Shown one piece after another: positions 18,220 through 26,251 of a stretch of DNA of 64,000 nucleotides. The notes beneath the pieces are model-generated. The model did not search any database, was not told where the DNA came from, and saw only the letters and a program-made list of their open reading frames with translations. Source of the stretch: an uncultured Paracoccaceae bacterium (GTDB lineage Bacteria > Pseudomonadota > Alphaproteobacteria > Rhodobacterales > Rhodobacteraceae); NCBI GenBank assembly GCA_947503935.1, contig CANNFR010000002.1, positions 310,001-374,000 of the forward strand. Reading direction: 5' to 3'. Positions within the stretch are counted from its first letter, which is position 1. Each line of letters starts with the position of its first letter. A program made the translations under genes and the position numbers.

Positions 18220-18247
18220 GTGCACAGGTTGTGCACCGGGCGTGCAC
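18220..18247. repeat. Three GTGCAC palindromes in 11-base phase
   Basis: Copies start at 18220, 18231 and 18242. The second and third share the longer flank GTGCACCGGGC/GTGCACCGG. The spacing is about one helical turn, so a protein could bind them on one face; a short tandem duplication is the simpler explanation. Confidence 0.6.
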
Positions 18248-18366
18248 CGGCAGAGGCGCAGCGGGCGGGAGGGGCCCTAGTTAACGGATCGTGTGGAGGG
18301 GGAGGCGGTGGGGTTGTTGATGTGGTTTTGGGGGAGAGAATGCAGACATCGCGGCGTCAGGAAGAT

Positions 18367-18386
18367 GATGGGTGCGAGCACCCATC
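18367..18386. repeat. Perfect inverted repeat, REP-like candidate
   Basis: Nine-base arms GATGGGTGC and GCACCCATC separated by GA, followed by CTACGGC. From memory, similar GGGTGC-GCACCC palindromes recur in intergenic DNA of Rhodobacterales, but only one copy is in this window. Confidence 0.5.
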
Positions 18387-18468
18387 CTACGGCTTTCTGG
18401 GCATCGGGACCAGATCGACTCATCTTAAATCCAATCCACCAGATGCCGGGATTAAACACCCAGTCTTA

Positions 18469-18918
18469 TTAGAAATCTTGGGTCACGTCATAGCCAACAT
18501 AGCTCCGCTGCGCGCGGATTACGGCATCTGCAGGAAGGAGCGAACGGAGCCACCGCTCGAGGTCCTTTTGCTGCTCACTGAGATATTCCCCTGAAGTGAC
18601 TCTATTCTTTGGTGGCGGGAACCAGTGAACAAGAGCTGAAGAAATGAAAATTAGATACTGATTATTCGGATTATAGCCGATACTAATATCTATACTTGGA
18701 TTACTCGCTCTTAATGAGCAACTATGAAGCTGTCTTTCGGTATTTACGAGTTTGCACTCGCCTTCTAGTTCATCAGCCTTTAAATAGACTTCCTCTACTA
18801 ACATCTCTATTCTTTGATCTGTAATATATTCACTATCTATGTATATTGTTGAATGCGAAATTGTCTGAGTGCAGCCACTAAGCAACATAATGACGAACAT
18901 AAAAATAAAAACCCTCAT
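18469..18918 (-). CDS. Putative lipoprotein, candidate immunity protein for the adjacent lipase
   Basis: A 149-residue lipoprotein: signal MRVFIFMFVIMLLSGC with lipobox LSGC (Cys16). The mature part has no domain I know, contains two more cysteines (EGECKL and HSCSL), and ends with a helical region WLRSLLPADAVIRAQRSY. The coding sequence is strikingly AT-rich (16 G/C of 60 bases at 18781-18840) compared with the genes around the insert. The ATG at 18918 follows the stop of the lipase gene by one base, so the two are co-translated. Immunity proteins of periplasm-acting lipase effectors are often lipoproteins, which is why I suggest that role; no homology supports it directly. Confidence 0.7.
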   Translation of the reverse strand: MRVFIFMFVIMLLSGCTQTISHSTIYIDSEYITDQRIEMLVEEVYLKADELEGECKLVNTERQLHSCSLRASNPSIDISIGYNPNNQYLIFISSALVHWFPPPKNRVTSGEYLSEQQKDLERWLRSLLPADAVIRAQRSYVGYDVTQDF

Positions 18919-18919
18919 C

Positions 18920-19591
18920 CTAGAAATTTCCGTCCTTAAATTTTCCCTTAAAAGCTGAAATTCCATGACTGGTAAGTGGATTTAAAGAAACAGGGCTGCG
19001 ATAATTAACCCCTCCAAGAGTCCCCATGCCAGGTACTATAGAATTTGGAGCGGATAAGGGATCACCGACTACTACATGGTTTTCAAAACCGATATTTCTA
19101 CCTATTGCGCCATTCCACACATTCCGAGGTACCTCGGAAATTGTAACACTAACGCCAGCTGCGTTGAATGTCTTAGCGTTCCTATGATGATTTACTCTCC
19201 TGATGCTTGTTGGTAATGAGCCTGCTGCTTCCATGGCAAGTCCGCCACCCAGGGAATGCCCCGTGAAGGATAAAGCACCAGGCCGGTTAGGTAGTCTTGA
19301 AGAGACAATTCTTGCTAGATCGCGCGCTCGGGAATACTGAGGCGACTCCCCAAGGAGTCCCTGCTGAATATTGTTTTTCCAGTCGACGCCGTCTTGTGTG
19401 CCAGCAAAAGCTATTGTGATCTCCCCAGTCCGGGTGTTCCGATCTGCGCCAGATCTAAAGCCAATCTTTTGGTCTTCCCAAACAGCGCCGGGAAATAGCT
19501 CCTCCATCTCTTCCGGAGAAAGACGAGATATGTGGTCTGGTAGACTATAACCTGCTTCATCATCGTCAGCAAGATATGCATCCTCTGACAT
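18920..19591 (-). CDS. Class-3 lipase-like protein, orphan Rhs C-terminal toxin candidate
   Basis: A 223-residue alpha/beta hydrolase with a full class-3 lipase layout: oxyanion strand ITIAFAGTQ at about 58-66, nucleophile elbow FTGHSLGGG with Ser113, acid Asp177 in VVVGDPLS, and His209 in LTSHGIS. No signal peptide. Immediately upstream lies a decayed fragment of an Rhs core (19619-19824) in another frame; restoring one base in a run of six G would join it to this gene through NATQSDSAYMSED. So it looks like the toxic C-terminus of an Rhs protein, here free-standing from the ATG at 19591. It is AT-rich like its neighbour. It could still be an ordinary lipase. Confidence 0.78.
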   Translation of the reverse strand: MSEDAYLADDDEAGYSLPDHISRLSPEEMEELFPGAVWEDQKIGFRSGADRNTRTGEITIAFAGTQDGVDWKNNIQQGLLGESPQYSRARDLARIVSSRLPNRPGALSFTGHSLGGGLAMEAAGSLPTSIRRVNHHRNAKTFNAAGVSVTISEVPRNVWNGAIGRNIGFENHVVVGDPLSAPNSIVPGMGTLGGVNYRSPVSLNPLTSHGISAFKGKFKDGNF

Positions 19592-19618
19592 GTACGCCGA
19601 ATCAGACTGCGTGGCATT

Positions 19619-19824
19619 CCCCCCGGGTCCATCTTATTCACTGGATCGTTGAAGCTATAGCTAAACCTATTCGTGCCCACCCCCGGCTCTGTCACCTCAA
19701 ACCAATCTGGCTGGATGAACAGCGCGAGTTTGGGGTCGTAGTACCTTGCGTTGAGGTATTGCAGGCCTGCGTCGGCGTCGTAGCGTTCGCCGATGAAGCC
19801 TTTGTCTTCGTTTGCGGCGGAGTT
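19619..19824 (-). pseudogene. Rhs repeat-associated core fragment
   Basis: Translation on the minus strand gives GFIGERYDADAGLQYLNARY, then YYDPKLALFIQPDW and GVGTNRFSYSFNDPVNKMDP, the classic end of the Rhs core just before the variable toxin. It is cut at the 5' side by a TAG at 19825-19827, with no further Rhs sequence upstream, and loses frame at a run of six G (plus strand 19619-19624) right where the core ends in DPGG. The fragment cannot make a full Rhs protein. GC content is higher than in the toxin it precedes, as expected for an Rhs core with a swapped tip. Confidence 0.9.
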
Positions 19825-20026
19825 CTATGCCGGGTCCTTCAACAGGGATTTCTCCCTACATCGCACTGGCCTGCCAGCCCGGCTGAGATTGCCGATGTTT
19901 CGACCCTGGGGCGCGTATTTGCGCAAGAGGCGTGTGATCGCGCCTGTCGCAACCGGCACCGCCCCTCTCGGTTTTCTGATATGGTGCCCCTAGCGACTGG
20001 CTTGGAAGAATGCGATATCTTCTGGG

Positions 20027-20680
20027 ATGGAGCAACCGACGGACTTCAGGCGCCTTGAGGCGGAACGGCTGGATGGGCTGATTGCCTGCCCAGTTTGCGA
20101 CACGTTGCATGAGGTATCGGATGTGCCCATGGGTGCGCGGGCGCGGTGTCATCGGTGTCACACGGTTCTGATCGCGCCACGTGAGGGGGCGATGACGCGG
20201 ATCGTCATGCTGTCGGTGACGGCGATGGTGTTGATGTTTGCCGCAGTCTTCTTTCCGTTTCTGGAACTGGATGCCAACGGTCTGCGCCAAAGAAGCTCGG
20301 TCTTCGATGCGGTGCTGGCCTTCTCGGATGGGCTGATGCTGCCCTTGTCGCTGGCCGTGGCGGCGCTGATCATTTTCCTGCCGCTCTTCCGGTTCGGCGC
20401 GATCATCTACGCTCTGGCGCCTATGGCGCTGGGCTGGCGTCCGGCGAAACACGCGGCGTTGATGTTCCGCTGGGCCGAAGCGGCCAAGCCCTGGGCGATG
20501 GCCGAGATTTTCATCATCGGCGTAGCGGTGGCGCTGGTGAAGGTGGCGGGTTTGGCCCATGTGTCGCTTGGGCCGGCCTTTTGGGCTTTCGTGGCATTGG
20601 TCATTGTGACGGTGTTGAAAGATAATTTCATGTGTCAGTTGTCGGTATGGAAAACGCTCGAAGAACGCAGCAAGTCCTGA
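20027..20680 (+). CDS. pqiA: PqiA-type membrane protein, first half
   Basis: A 217-residue inner-membrane protein of the paraquat-inducible protein A family. The N-terminus has a zinc-binding pattern CPVC...CHRCH (about residues 21-45), followed by four membrane helices. E. coli PqiA has two such units in one chain; here each is a separate gene. It works with PqiB and PqiC in lipid transport between inner and outer membranes. The ATG at 20027 lacks a strong ribosome site. The 200 bases before it, up to the Rhs fragment, hold no gene I can support. Confidence 0.9.
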   Translation: MEQPTDFRRLEAERLDGLIACPVCDTLHEVSDVPMGARARCHRCHTVLIAPREGAMTRIVMLSVTAMVLMFAAVFFPFLELDANGLRQRSSVFDAVLAFSDGLMLPLSLAVAALIIFLPLFRFGAIIYALAPMALGWRPAKHAALMFRWAEAAKPWAMAEIFIIGVAVALVKVAGLAHVSLGPAFWAFVALVIVTVLKDNFMCQLSVWKTLEERSKS

Positions 20681-21282
20681 CCGCCCGCCGCGCGGGTCTG
20701 GTCGGCTGCACGCGCTGCGGCCGGGTTCACGCGGTGGGCGTGCAAAGCTGCCTGCGGTGTGGCGCCCCGCTGGTCAGTCGCGATCCGGGCAGCCTACAGC
20801 GCGTCTGGGCCTGGCTGATCGCCGGGATCGTCGTCTATATCCCGGCCAATATCTACCCGATGCTGCTGACGACGACGTTCGGCAATACCACGGAAAACAC
20901 CATTGTTGGCGGCGTGATCGAGCTGTTCAACCATGGCTCTTATGGTGTCGGTCTGATCGTCTTTGTCGCCAGCATCGTGATCCCCGTCGGCAAGTTCATC
21001 GCCATCGCCTATCTGGCCATCAGCGTGCAATCGGCCGTCGTGATCCGGGGGCGCGGGCGCCAGCGGCTTTATGAGGTGGTCGAGTTCATCGGGCGCTGGT
21101 CGATGATCGATGTTTTCGTCGTTGCGATCCTGTCGGCGCTTGTTCAGCTTGATTTCGTGGCCGTTGTGAACCCGGGAATCGCGGCGATTAGTTTCGCGCT
21201 TTCGGTTGCATTCACCATGCTTTCAGCCCAGAGCTTTGATCCAAGAACGATTTGGGACGCCTACGAGGCAGATGATACGTGA
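20647..21282 (+). CDS. PqiA-type membrane protein, second half
   Basis: The second PqiA unit (211 residues from the ATG at 20647; another ATG at 20632 would add five). It repeats the pattern CTRC...CLRCG in the cytoplasmic N-terminus and four membrane helices, including YIPANIYPMLLTTTFGN and GRWSMIDVFVVAILSALVQL, which are PqiA signatures. It overlaps the first unit by 34 bases in a different frame and its TGA overlaps the pqiB GTG, so all are translated together. Confidence 0.9.
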   Translation: MENARRTQQVLTARRAGLVGCTRCGRVHAVGVQSCLRCGAPLVSRDPGSLQRVWAWLIAGIVVYIPANIYPMLLTTTFGNTTENTIVGGVIELFNHGSYGVGLIVFVASIVIPVGKFIAIAYLAISVQSAVVIRGRGRQRLYEVVEFIGRWSMIDVFVVAILSALVQLDFVAVVNPGIAAISFALSVAFTMLSAQSFDPRTIWDAYEADDT

Positions 21283-23363
21283 CCGACCCGACACCCTCTG
21301 ACCTGGATATTTCAACAAGCCGCCCGTCGCCTTGGCGCAATCTGTCTTTCGTGTGGCTGGTGCCCATCCTGGCCTTGGTCGTATCGCTGGGCATTGCCTG
21401 GCAGACCTATGCCGATCGTGGCGTCATAATCCAGATCACCTTCGCGGATGCCGAGGGCATAACCGAGGGCGAAACGACCATCCGCTACCGCGATGTCTCG
21501 ATCGGCACGGTTGAGCGTATGGGGTTCACGCCCGACTTGTCGCAGGTGCTGGTGACAGCCCGCATCGACAAGGAGATCGCCCCTTTTCTGGATGAAGGCA
21601 CGAATTTCTGGGTGGTCCGGCCTGAGGTGAGCGTGCGCGGCATCACCGGCCTGTCGACCGTGTTGTCCGGCGTCTATATCGAAGGCGCTTGGGACGAGGT
21701 GCAGGGCGAAGCCGCGCGGCTTTTTCAAGGCTCCGACGGGCCCCCTCTGGTGCAGCCCGGGCGCGCGGGCAAGCGCATCACGCTCAGATCGACCGATGGC
21801 TCGATCCTGTCGCAAGGCGCGCCTGTCTTTTTCCGTGGCATTGAAGTAGGGCGGCTGGAAGAGCCTCGGCTGACGGTGTCGGGCGATTCCATCGTCGTGG
21901 ATGCGTTCATCGATGCGCCGCATGACCGGCGTTTGACGACGGCAACGCGCTTTTGGGATACGTCGGGTTTCACCGTCTCGCTTGGCACTGACGGGCTGGA
22001 CATTGATGTCGACAGTCTGGCCTCGCTGGTTTCCGGCGGTGTCGAGTTTGACTCGATCTTCCAGGGCGGTGTGCCTGTCGATCCCGGCTATGTGTTCGAG
22101 ATCTACTACGACGAGAGCGAGGCCAGGAAGAGCCTTTTTGCCCGCTCGGCCCTGAATGCGGTGACGGTTTCGGTTGAATTCGGCGACTCGGTCGCTGGCC
22201 TCGCGCCCGGGGCGGCGGTGGAGTATCGCGGATTGCGGGTCGGCGAGGTGTCGGGCATCGCCGCGCAGGTCGAGGAGACCGATTTCGGGCCGATCGTGCG
22301 CCTTGTCGCCAACCTGTCGATCGAACCCGCAACCCTGGGTTTGCCACCCGGCGCGGGTCGCGACGAAACCCTCGATTTCCTGGCCACTGCGGTTGAGCAA
22401 GGTTTGCGCGCCCGTCTGGCGACGGCAAACCTGTTCAGCGCGTCGCTGATCGTCGAGCTGGTGGAACTCCCCGATGAACCGGCAGCGGTGCTGGATCGCG
22501 ACGCCGATCCTTTGCCCGTGCTGCCCAGCGCGCGGTCGGAACTGCCTGACTTTACCGCGACGGCCGAAGGGGTGCTCGACCGGATCAACAGCCTGCCGAT
22601 CGAGGAATTGCTGGAGCAAGCGATCACGCTGATGGCCAGCATTGAAGAGCTTGCGCGCGCAGACAGCACCCGCGCGGTGCCCGAGGCGGCCGTGTCGCTT
22701 TTGGAAGACACCCGCGCCTTGGTGAATGATGAGGCCACCCGCGCCCTGCCGGGCGAAATCAACGCCGCCGTGGCCGATTTGCGCGCGATCGTCGCGGAAT
22801 TGCGTGAAGGCGGTGCCATCGACAGCCTTATCTCGGCGTTGGAGCAGGCGGACACGGCAATCACCAATGTCGCTGAGGCCTCGGACCAATTTCCCGAGCT
22901 GGTCGAGGAGTTGCGCGAGGTGGCGGCCAAGGCAAACTCGCTTGCCGTGGAGGAGCTGATCGCCTCGACGACCCGCGTCCTCGATAGCGCGGATGCGTTG
23001 ATCGGCACCGATGAGGCGCGCGCATTGCCCCCCGCGCTGACCGGCGCGCTGGATGAGGTGCGTGCAACACTGGCTGAGTTGCGCGAAGGCGGCGCGGTTG
23101 AGAACGCCAACGCCACCATGGCTTCGGCCCGTAGTGCTGCGGATTCGGTGGCCGAGGCTGTCGAGGGGCTGCCAGAGCTGTCGGCCCGGCTGGAACGGCT
23201 GGTCGCGCAGGCCGAGGGTCTGATCGGCGCCTATGGCGCGCGGTCGGACTTTAACGAGGAGACGCTGACGGCCTTGCGCGAGGTGCGCAGTGCCGCCCGC
23301 GCCGTTGCACAGCTGGCCCGCACGATTGAGCGTAACCCGAATTCGCTGCTGTTAGGACGCTGA
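21279..23363 (+). CDS. pqiB: PqiB, multi-MCE domain lipid-transport protein
   Basis: A 694-residue MCE protein: one N-terminal membrane anchor ([18 protein letters not shown]), three MCE domains (about 45-135, 160-230 and 290-390; e.g. [15 protein letters not shown] and [14 protein letters not shown]), then a long helical C-terminus. In E. coli, PqiB hexamers form a tube across the periplasm for lipids. The helical part (about 425-685) contains a duplicated block around [18 protein letters not shown] and [18 protein letters not shown]. The GTG start at 21279 overlaps the previous stop. Confidence 0.93.
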   Translation: MTDPTPSDLDISTSRPSPWRNLSFVWLVPILALVVSLGIAWQTYADRGVIIQITFADAEGITEGETTIRYRDVSIGTVERMGFTPDLSQVLVTARIDKEIAPFLDEGTNFWVVRPEVSVRGITGLSTVLSGVYIEGAWDEVQGEAARLFQGSDGPPLVQPGRAGKRITLRSTDGSILSQGAPVFFRGIEVGRLEEPRLTVSGDSIVVDAFIDAPHDRRLTTATRFWDTSGFTVSLGTDGLDIDVDSLASLVSGGVEFDSIFQGGVPVDPGYVFEIYYDESEARKSLFARSALNAVTVSVEFGDSVAGLAPGAAVEYRGLRVGEVSGIAAQVEETDFGPIVRLVANLSIEPATLGLPPGAGRDETLDFLATAVEQGLRARLATANLFSASLIVELVELPDEPAAVLDRDADPLPVLPSARSELPDFTATAEGVLDRINSLPIEELLEQAITLMASIEELARADSTRAVPEAAVSLLEDTRALVNDEATRALPGEINAAVADLRAIVAELREGGAIDSLISALEQADTAITNVAEASDQFPELVEELREVAAKANSLAVEELIASTTRVLDSADALIGTDEARALPPALTGALDEVRATLAELREGGAVENANATMASARSAADSVAEAVEGLPELSARLERLVAQAEGLIGAYGARSDFNEETLTALREVRSAARAVAQLARTIERNPNSLLLGR

Positions 23364-23364
23364 T

Positions 23365-23925
23365 ATGATACGGTACCTCGCCTTTCCGGCACTTCTGTTT
23401 CTGGCGGCCTGCGGGTCGGGCAACTCGGACCTCTTCCTGATTGACCAGCCCACCCCCGCACAGCAGGTGGCCGTCCGCGCCGGCAGTATCGAGGTGCGCG
23501 AGGTGACCCTGCCCGCCTATGCCGCCGATTCCGCGATCGCCTTCCAGACCGAAGATGGCGCCCTGCGGACCATGTCCAATGCGCTGTGGGCCGAAGATCC
23601 GGTCAGCGCGGTGACCCGCGTGATGGCCCGCAATCTGGATCTGGCGACCACCGCGAATGTCGCGGCCGAACCCTGGCCCCTGGATGCCGGCCCCGATTTG
23701 CGCCTGGATATCCGCGTCGACCGCATGGTGGCGCGCGCCGATGGTCAGTTTGAGCTGAGCGGCCAATATGCGGTGTCGTCTTTCGCCAGCCGCCGCGGCG
23801 GTGTGCTTGAGCGGTTCACGATCCTCACGCCGCTGGCCGATGAAAGCACTGGCGCTATTGCCACAGCGACCGGCACCTCGCTGGCGACGCTCAGCAGCCA
23901 GATCGCGGCGCGCCTGGCCCGGTAG
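23365..23925 (+). CDS. pqiC: PqiC, outer-membrane lipoprotein of the Pqi system
   Basis: A 186-residue lipoprotein with lipobox LAAC (Cys16) and the ABC-type auxiliary (DUF330) fold: LFLID near the start, [19 protein letters not shown], then [22 protein letters not shown]. In the known system it is the outer-membrane partner at the end of the PqiB tube. It starts one base after the pqiB stop (TGATATG). It closes the operon; the flagellar cluster begins about 100 bases later. Confidence 0.9.
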   Translation: MIRYLAFPALLFLAACGSGNSDLFLIDQPTPAQQVAVRAGSIEVREVTLPAYAADSAIAFQTEDGALRTMSNALWAEDPVSAVTRVMARNLDLATTANVAAEPWPLDAGPDLRLDIRVDRMVARADGQFELSGQYAVSSFASRRGGVLERFTILTPLADESTGAIATATGTSLATLSSQIAARLAR

Positions 23926-23962
23926 GGTCTGCAAAGCTGCAAAATCCTTCAAATACCACAGA

Positions 23963-23977
23963 TTAAGCCGGTGTTCA
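23963..23977 (+). promoter_or_regulatory. Weak CtrA-like site before motB
   Basis: TTAA-N7-TTCA, one mismatch from the TTAA-N7-TTAA CtrA consensus, 46 bases before the motB ATG. Supported only by similar elements at other flagellar promoters of the window. Confidence 0.35.
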
Positions 23978-24022
23978 CACGCCTTTGCTAAGCCTTGTGG
24001 CGGGTGAAAACGAGGTGGTGTT

Positions 24023-24814
24023 ATGGCGGCGGGTTCCAACGCGCCGGTCATCATCAAGCGTAAGAAGATCATTCAGGGCGGTGGGCACCATGGTGGGGCC
24101 TGGAAGGTGGCATATGCTGACTTCGTGACCGCGATGATGGCCTTCTTCATGTTGATGTGGCTGTTGAATGCAACGACTGAAAAGCAACGCAAAGGTCTTG
24201 CGGATTACTTCAATCCGACGATTCCGGTAAACCGGATTTCGGGCGGGGGCGACGGGGCCTTCGGCGGCACGTCGATTTTTGCCGAAACGACGATGGCCGA
24301 GAATGGTGCCGCGCCCAACCCGTTGGAGACGTCGGGTGCCGATCAGGAAGCTTTTGAAGAGCTTGAGCAGATCCTGCGCGGACGGGGTGGTGAAAGCATG
24401 GTCACCGATCTGATGGCCCGCCACATCACCACGCGCCTGACCGATGAGGGGCTGATCGTCGAGCTGTTCGATATCGAAGGTGCGCCGCTTTTCGTGCCCG
24501 GTACCGCCGATCCTGAACCGGTGATGCAGGATCTGGCCGCCATGTTGACGCGGGTTTTTTCCCTTGTGCGCAATGATATGGCCGTGAATGGCCATGTTCA
24601 GGCCGCGCCCGAGGTTCTGCGCGTGAACCCCACATGGGATCTGTCGACCGAGCGCGCCCAGGTGGCGCGGTCCCTGTTGGAAGGTGAAGGGGTTGTCAGC
24701 GACCGTATGCGGCGCGTGACCGGCCATGCTGATCGCAAGCCCGTGGCGCCGAACCCGATGGCAGTGCGCAACAATCGGCTTGAGGTGATCCTGCTCCGCT
24801 CGGATACTGGATAA
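24023..24814 (+). CDS. motB: Flagellar stator protein MotB
   Basis: A 263-residue stator subunit. A basic cytoplasmic N-terminus (VIIKRKKII) leads into the single membrane helix WKVAYADFVTAMMAFFMLMW with the proton-binding Asp33. The C-terminal periplasmic domain is the OmpA-like peptidoglycan-binding fold, ending with the family motif NNRLEVILL. GAGGTGG precedes the ATG. Unusually it is not next to motA, which lies 11 kb downstream at 35209. Confidence 0.95.
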   Translation: MAAGSNAPVIIKRKKIIQGGGHHGGAWKVAYADFVTAMMAFFMLMWLLNATTEKQRKGLADYFNPTIPVNRISGGGDGAFGGTSIFAETTMAENGAAPNPLETSGADQEAFEELEQILRGRGGESMVTDLMARHITTRLTDEGLIVELFDIEGAPLFVPGTADPEPVMQDLAAMLTRVFSLVRNDMAVNGHVQAAPEVLRVNPTWDLSTERAQVARSLLEGEGVVSDRMRRVTGHADRKPVAPNPMAVRNNRLEVILLRSDTG

Positions 24815-24834
24815 AGAAGGACAAATTTTAGTTG

Positions 24835-24849
24835 TTAGGCGCGTATTAA
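24835..24849 (+). promoter_or_regulatory. CtrA-like site before flgE
   Basis: TTAG-N7-TTAA, seven of eight positions of the CtrA consensus, 60 bases before the flgE ATG. CtrA is known to control motility genes in Rhodobacterales. Confidence 0.5.
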
Positions 24850-24908
24850 GCCCTGCCTGCGAATGTCGGCCCCCGACAGGAGTCGATGCAGCAGAAAGGC
24901 TGATACAG

Positions 24909-26222
24909 ATGACGATATCATCATCGCTGAACGCTGGCGTGGCGGGCCTTAGTGCCAATGCGACCCGGCTGGCAACTATTTCCGACAACATCGCGAATTC
25001 TGGTACGTATGGCTACAAACGCGCTGCGGCCGATTTCGAAAGCATGGTCATCAACGACACGCGCGGGGCGGGCACCTATTCCGCCGGCGGTGTGCGGGCG
25101 TCGACCTCGCGCCTGATCGAAGAGCGTGGGGCTCTTGTCGGCACGTCGAACGCGCTGGATATCGCCGTTTCGGGCCGCGGTATGCTGCCGGTGACGCAGT
25201 CGGTCTCGCTGGACAACACGACCGGTGAGCAGCCGCTGATGATGACCACGACGGGGTCGTTCCGCACCGATGCCGACGGTGTCCTGCGGACAGATTCGGG
25301 CCTGGTGCTGATGGGCTGGCCCGCCAATGCCGACGGCACGATCCCGATCCTGCCGCGTGATACGACCACGGCGCTGGAGCCGGTCGTCATCAATGCCAAC
25401 CAGACCGCCGGTGACCCGACCACGGTGATGAACCTGGGCGTCAATCTGCCGGCGACCGAGACCGAGGCGGGCGCGTCCGGCACGACCCTGCCTTTGTCTG
25501 TTGAGTATTTCGGCAATCTCGGCACGTCGGAAGTGCTGGATATCTCGTTCACGCCGACCATCCCGGCGGCGGGCGATCCGGCGACCAATGAATGGACGAT
25601 GGTCATCCGCGACTCGGCCCAGGCCGGTGCCGTGATCGGCGAATACACTCTGGTCTTCGATGACACGCGCGGCTCGGGCGGTACTCTGTCCTCGGTGACG
25701 GCCGTGTCCGGCGGCCCTTATGACGCAGCGACGGGAACGCTTGATCTGACGGTCGCGGGCGGCCCGCTGACTGTCACGATCGGACGCACCGGCGATCCGA
25801 ACGGCCTGACCCAATTGTCCGACAGCTTTGCGCCGACATCGATCACCAAGGACGGCTCTCCGGTCGGTAACCTGACAGCGGTCGAGATTGATGAGAACGG
25901 CTATCTGACGGCAACCTACGACACCGGCTTTACCCGCCGGATCTATCAGATCCCGCTTGTGGACGTGCCCAACCCGAACGGGCTGATCGCGATGAACAAC
26001 CAGACTTATCAGATCTCGCCCAATTCCGGGTCGTTCTTCCTGTGGGATGCCGGTGACGGGCCCACCGGGGCCGTGGTCGGATATGCACGCGAAGGGTCGA
26101 CGACGGACGTCGCGGCCGAGCTGACCGCGCTGATCCAGACGCAGCGGGCTTATTCGTCGAACGCCAAGGTCATCCAGACGGTCGATGAGATGCTGCAGGA
26201 AACCACCAACATCAAGCGATAG
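24909..26222 (+). CDS. flgE: Flagellar hook protein FlgE
   Basis: The hook subunit, 437 residues. The N-terminal rod/hook signature is SLNAGVAGLSANATRLATIS followed by DNIANSGTYGYKRAAADF; the C-terminal D0 helix is ELTALIQTQRAYSSNAKVIQ with the QTVDEMLQETTNIKR end. The central part is Thr/Gly/Asp-rich beta structure, as expected for the exposed D1/D2 domains. It heads the flgE-flgK-flgL-flgI unit. Confidence 0.95.
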   Translation: MTISSSLNAGVAGLSANATRLATISDNIANSGTYGYKRAAADFESMVINDTRGAGTYSAGGVRASTSRLIEERGALVGTSNALDIAVSGRGMLPVTQSVSLDNTTGEQPLMMTTTGSFRTDADGVLRTDSGLVLMGWPANADGTIPILPRDTTTALEPVVINANQTAGDPTTVMNLGVNLPATETEAGASGTTLPLSVEYFGNLGTSEVLDISFTPTIPAAGDPATNEWTMVIRDSAQAGAVIGEYTLVFDDTRGSGGTLSSVTAVSGGPYDAATGTLDLTVAGGPLTVTIGRTGDPNGLTQLSDSFAPTSITKDGSPVGNLTAVEIDENGYLTATYDTGFTRRIYQIPLVDVPNPNGLIAMNNQTYQISPNSGSFFLWDAGDGPTGAVVGYAREGSTTDVAAELTALIQTQRAYSSNAKVIQTVDEMLQETTNIKR

Positions 26223-26251
26223 GCGAGGTGATCGGCAGCGCGGGCTGACAG

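Larger units (their letters stand above)
18032..18468. other. Non-coding region after tRNA-Thr
   Basis: No gene that I can support. Most of it is G-rich on the plus strand. It contains three GTGCAC palindromes at 18220, 18231 and 18242 with exactly 11-base spacing, and a perfect inverted repeat at 18367-18386. It separates the high-GC tRNA from the AT-rich genes that follow. Confidence 0.5.

Noticed and set aside
19789-19800. Repeat of the tRNA-Thr 3' end (CTTCATCGGC) as an attachment site
   Set aside because: Only ten bases match and they are the codons of the Rhs motif GFIGER, so the match is coincidental.
19576-20058. Plus-strand open frame across the Rhs fragment
   Set aside because: The minus strand encodes a recognisable Rhs core; the plus product matches nothing and merges into pqiA leader sequence.
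21312-22889. 525-codon frame opposite pqiB
   Set aside because: Antisense shadow; composition typical of reverse-complemented high-GC coding DNA.
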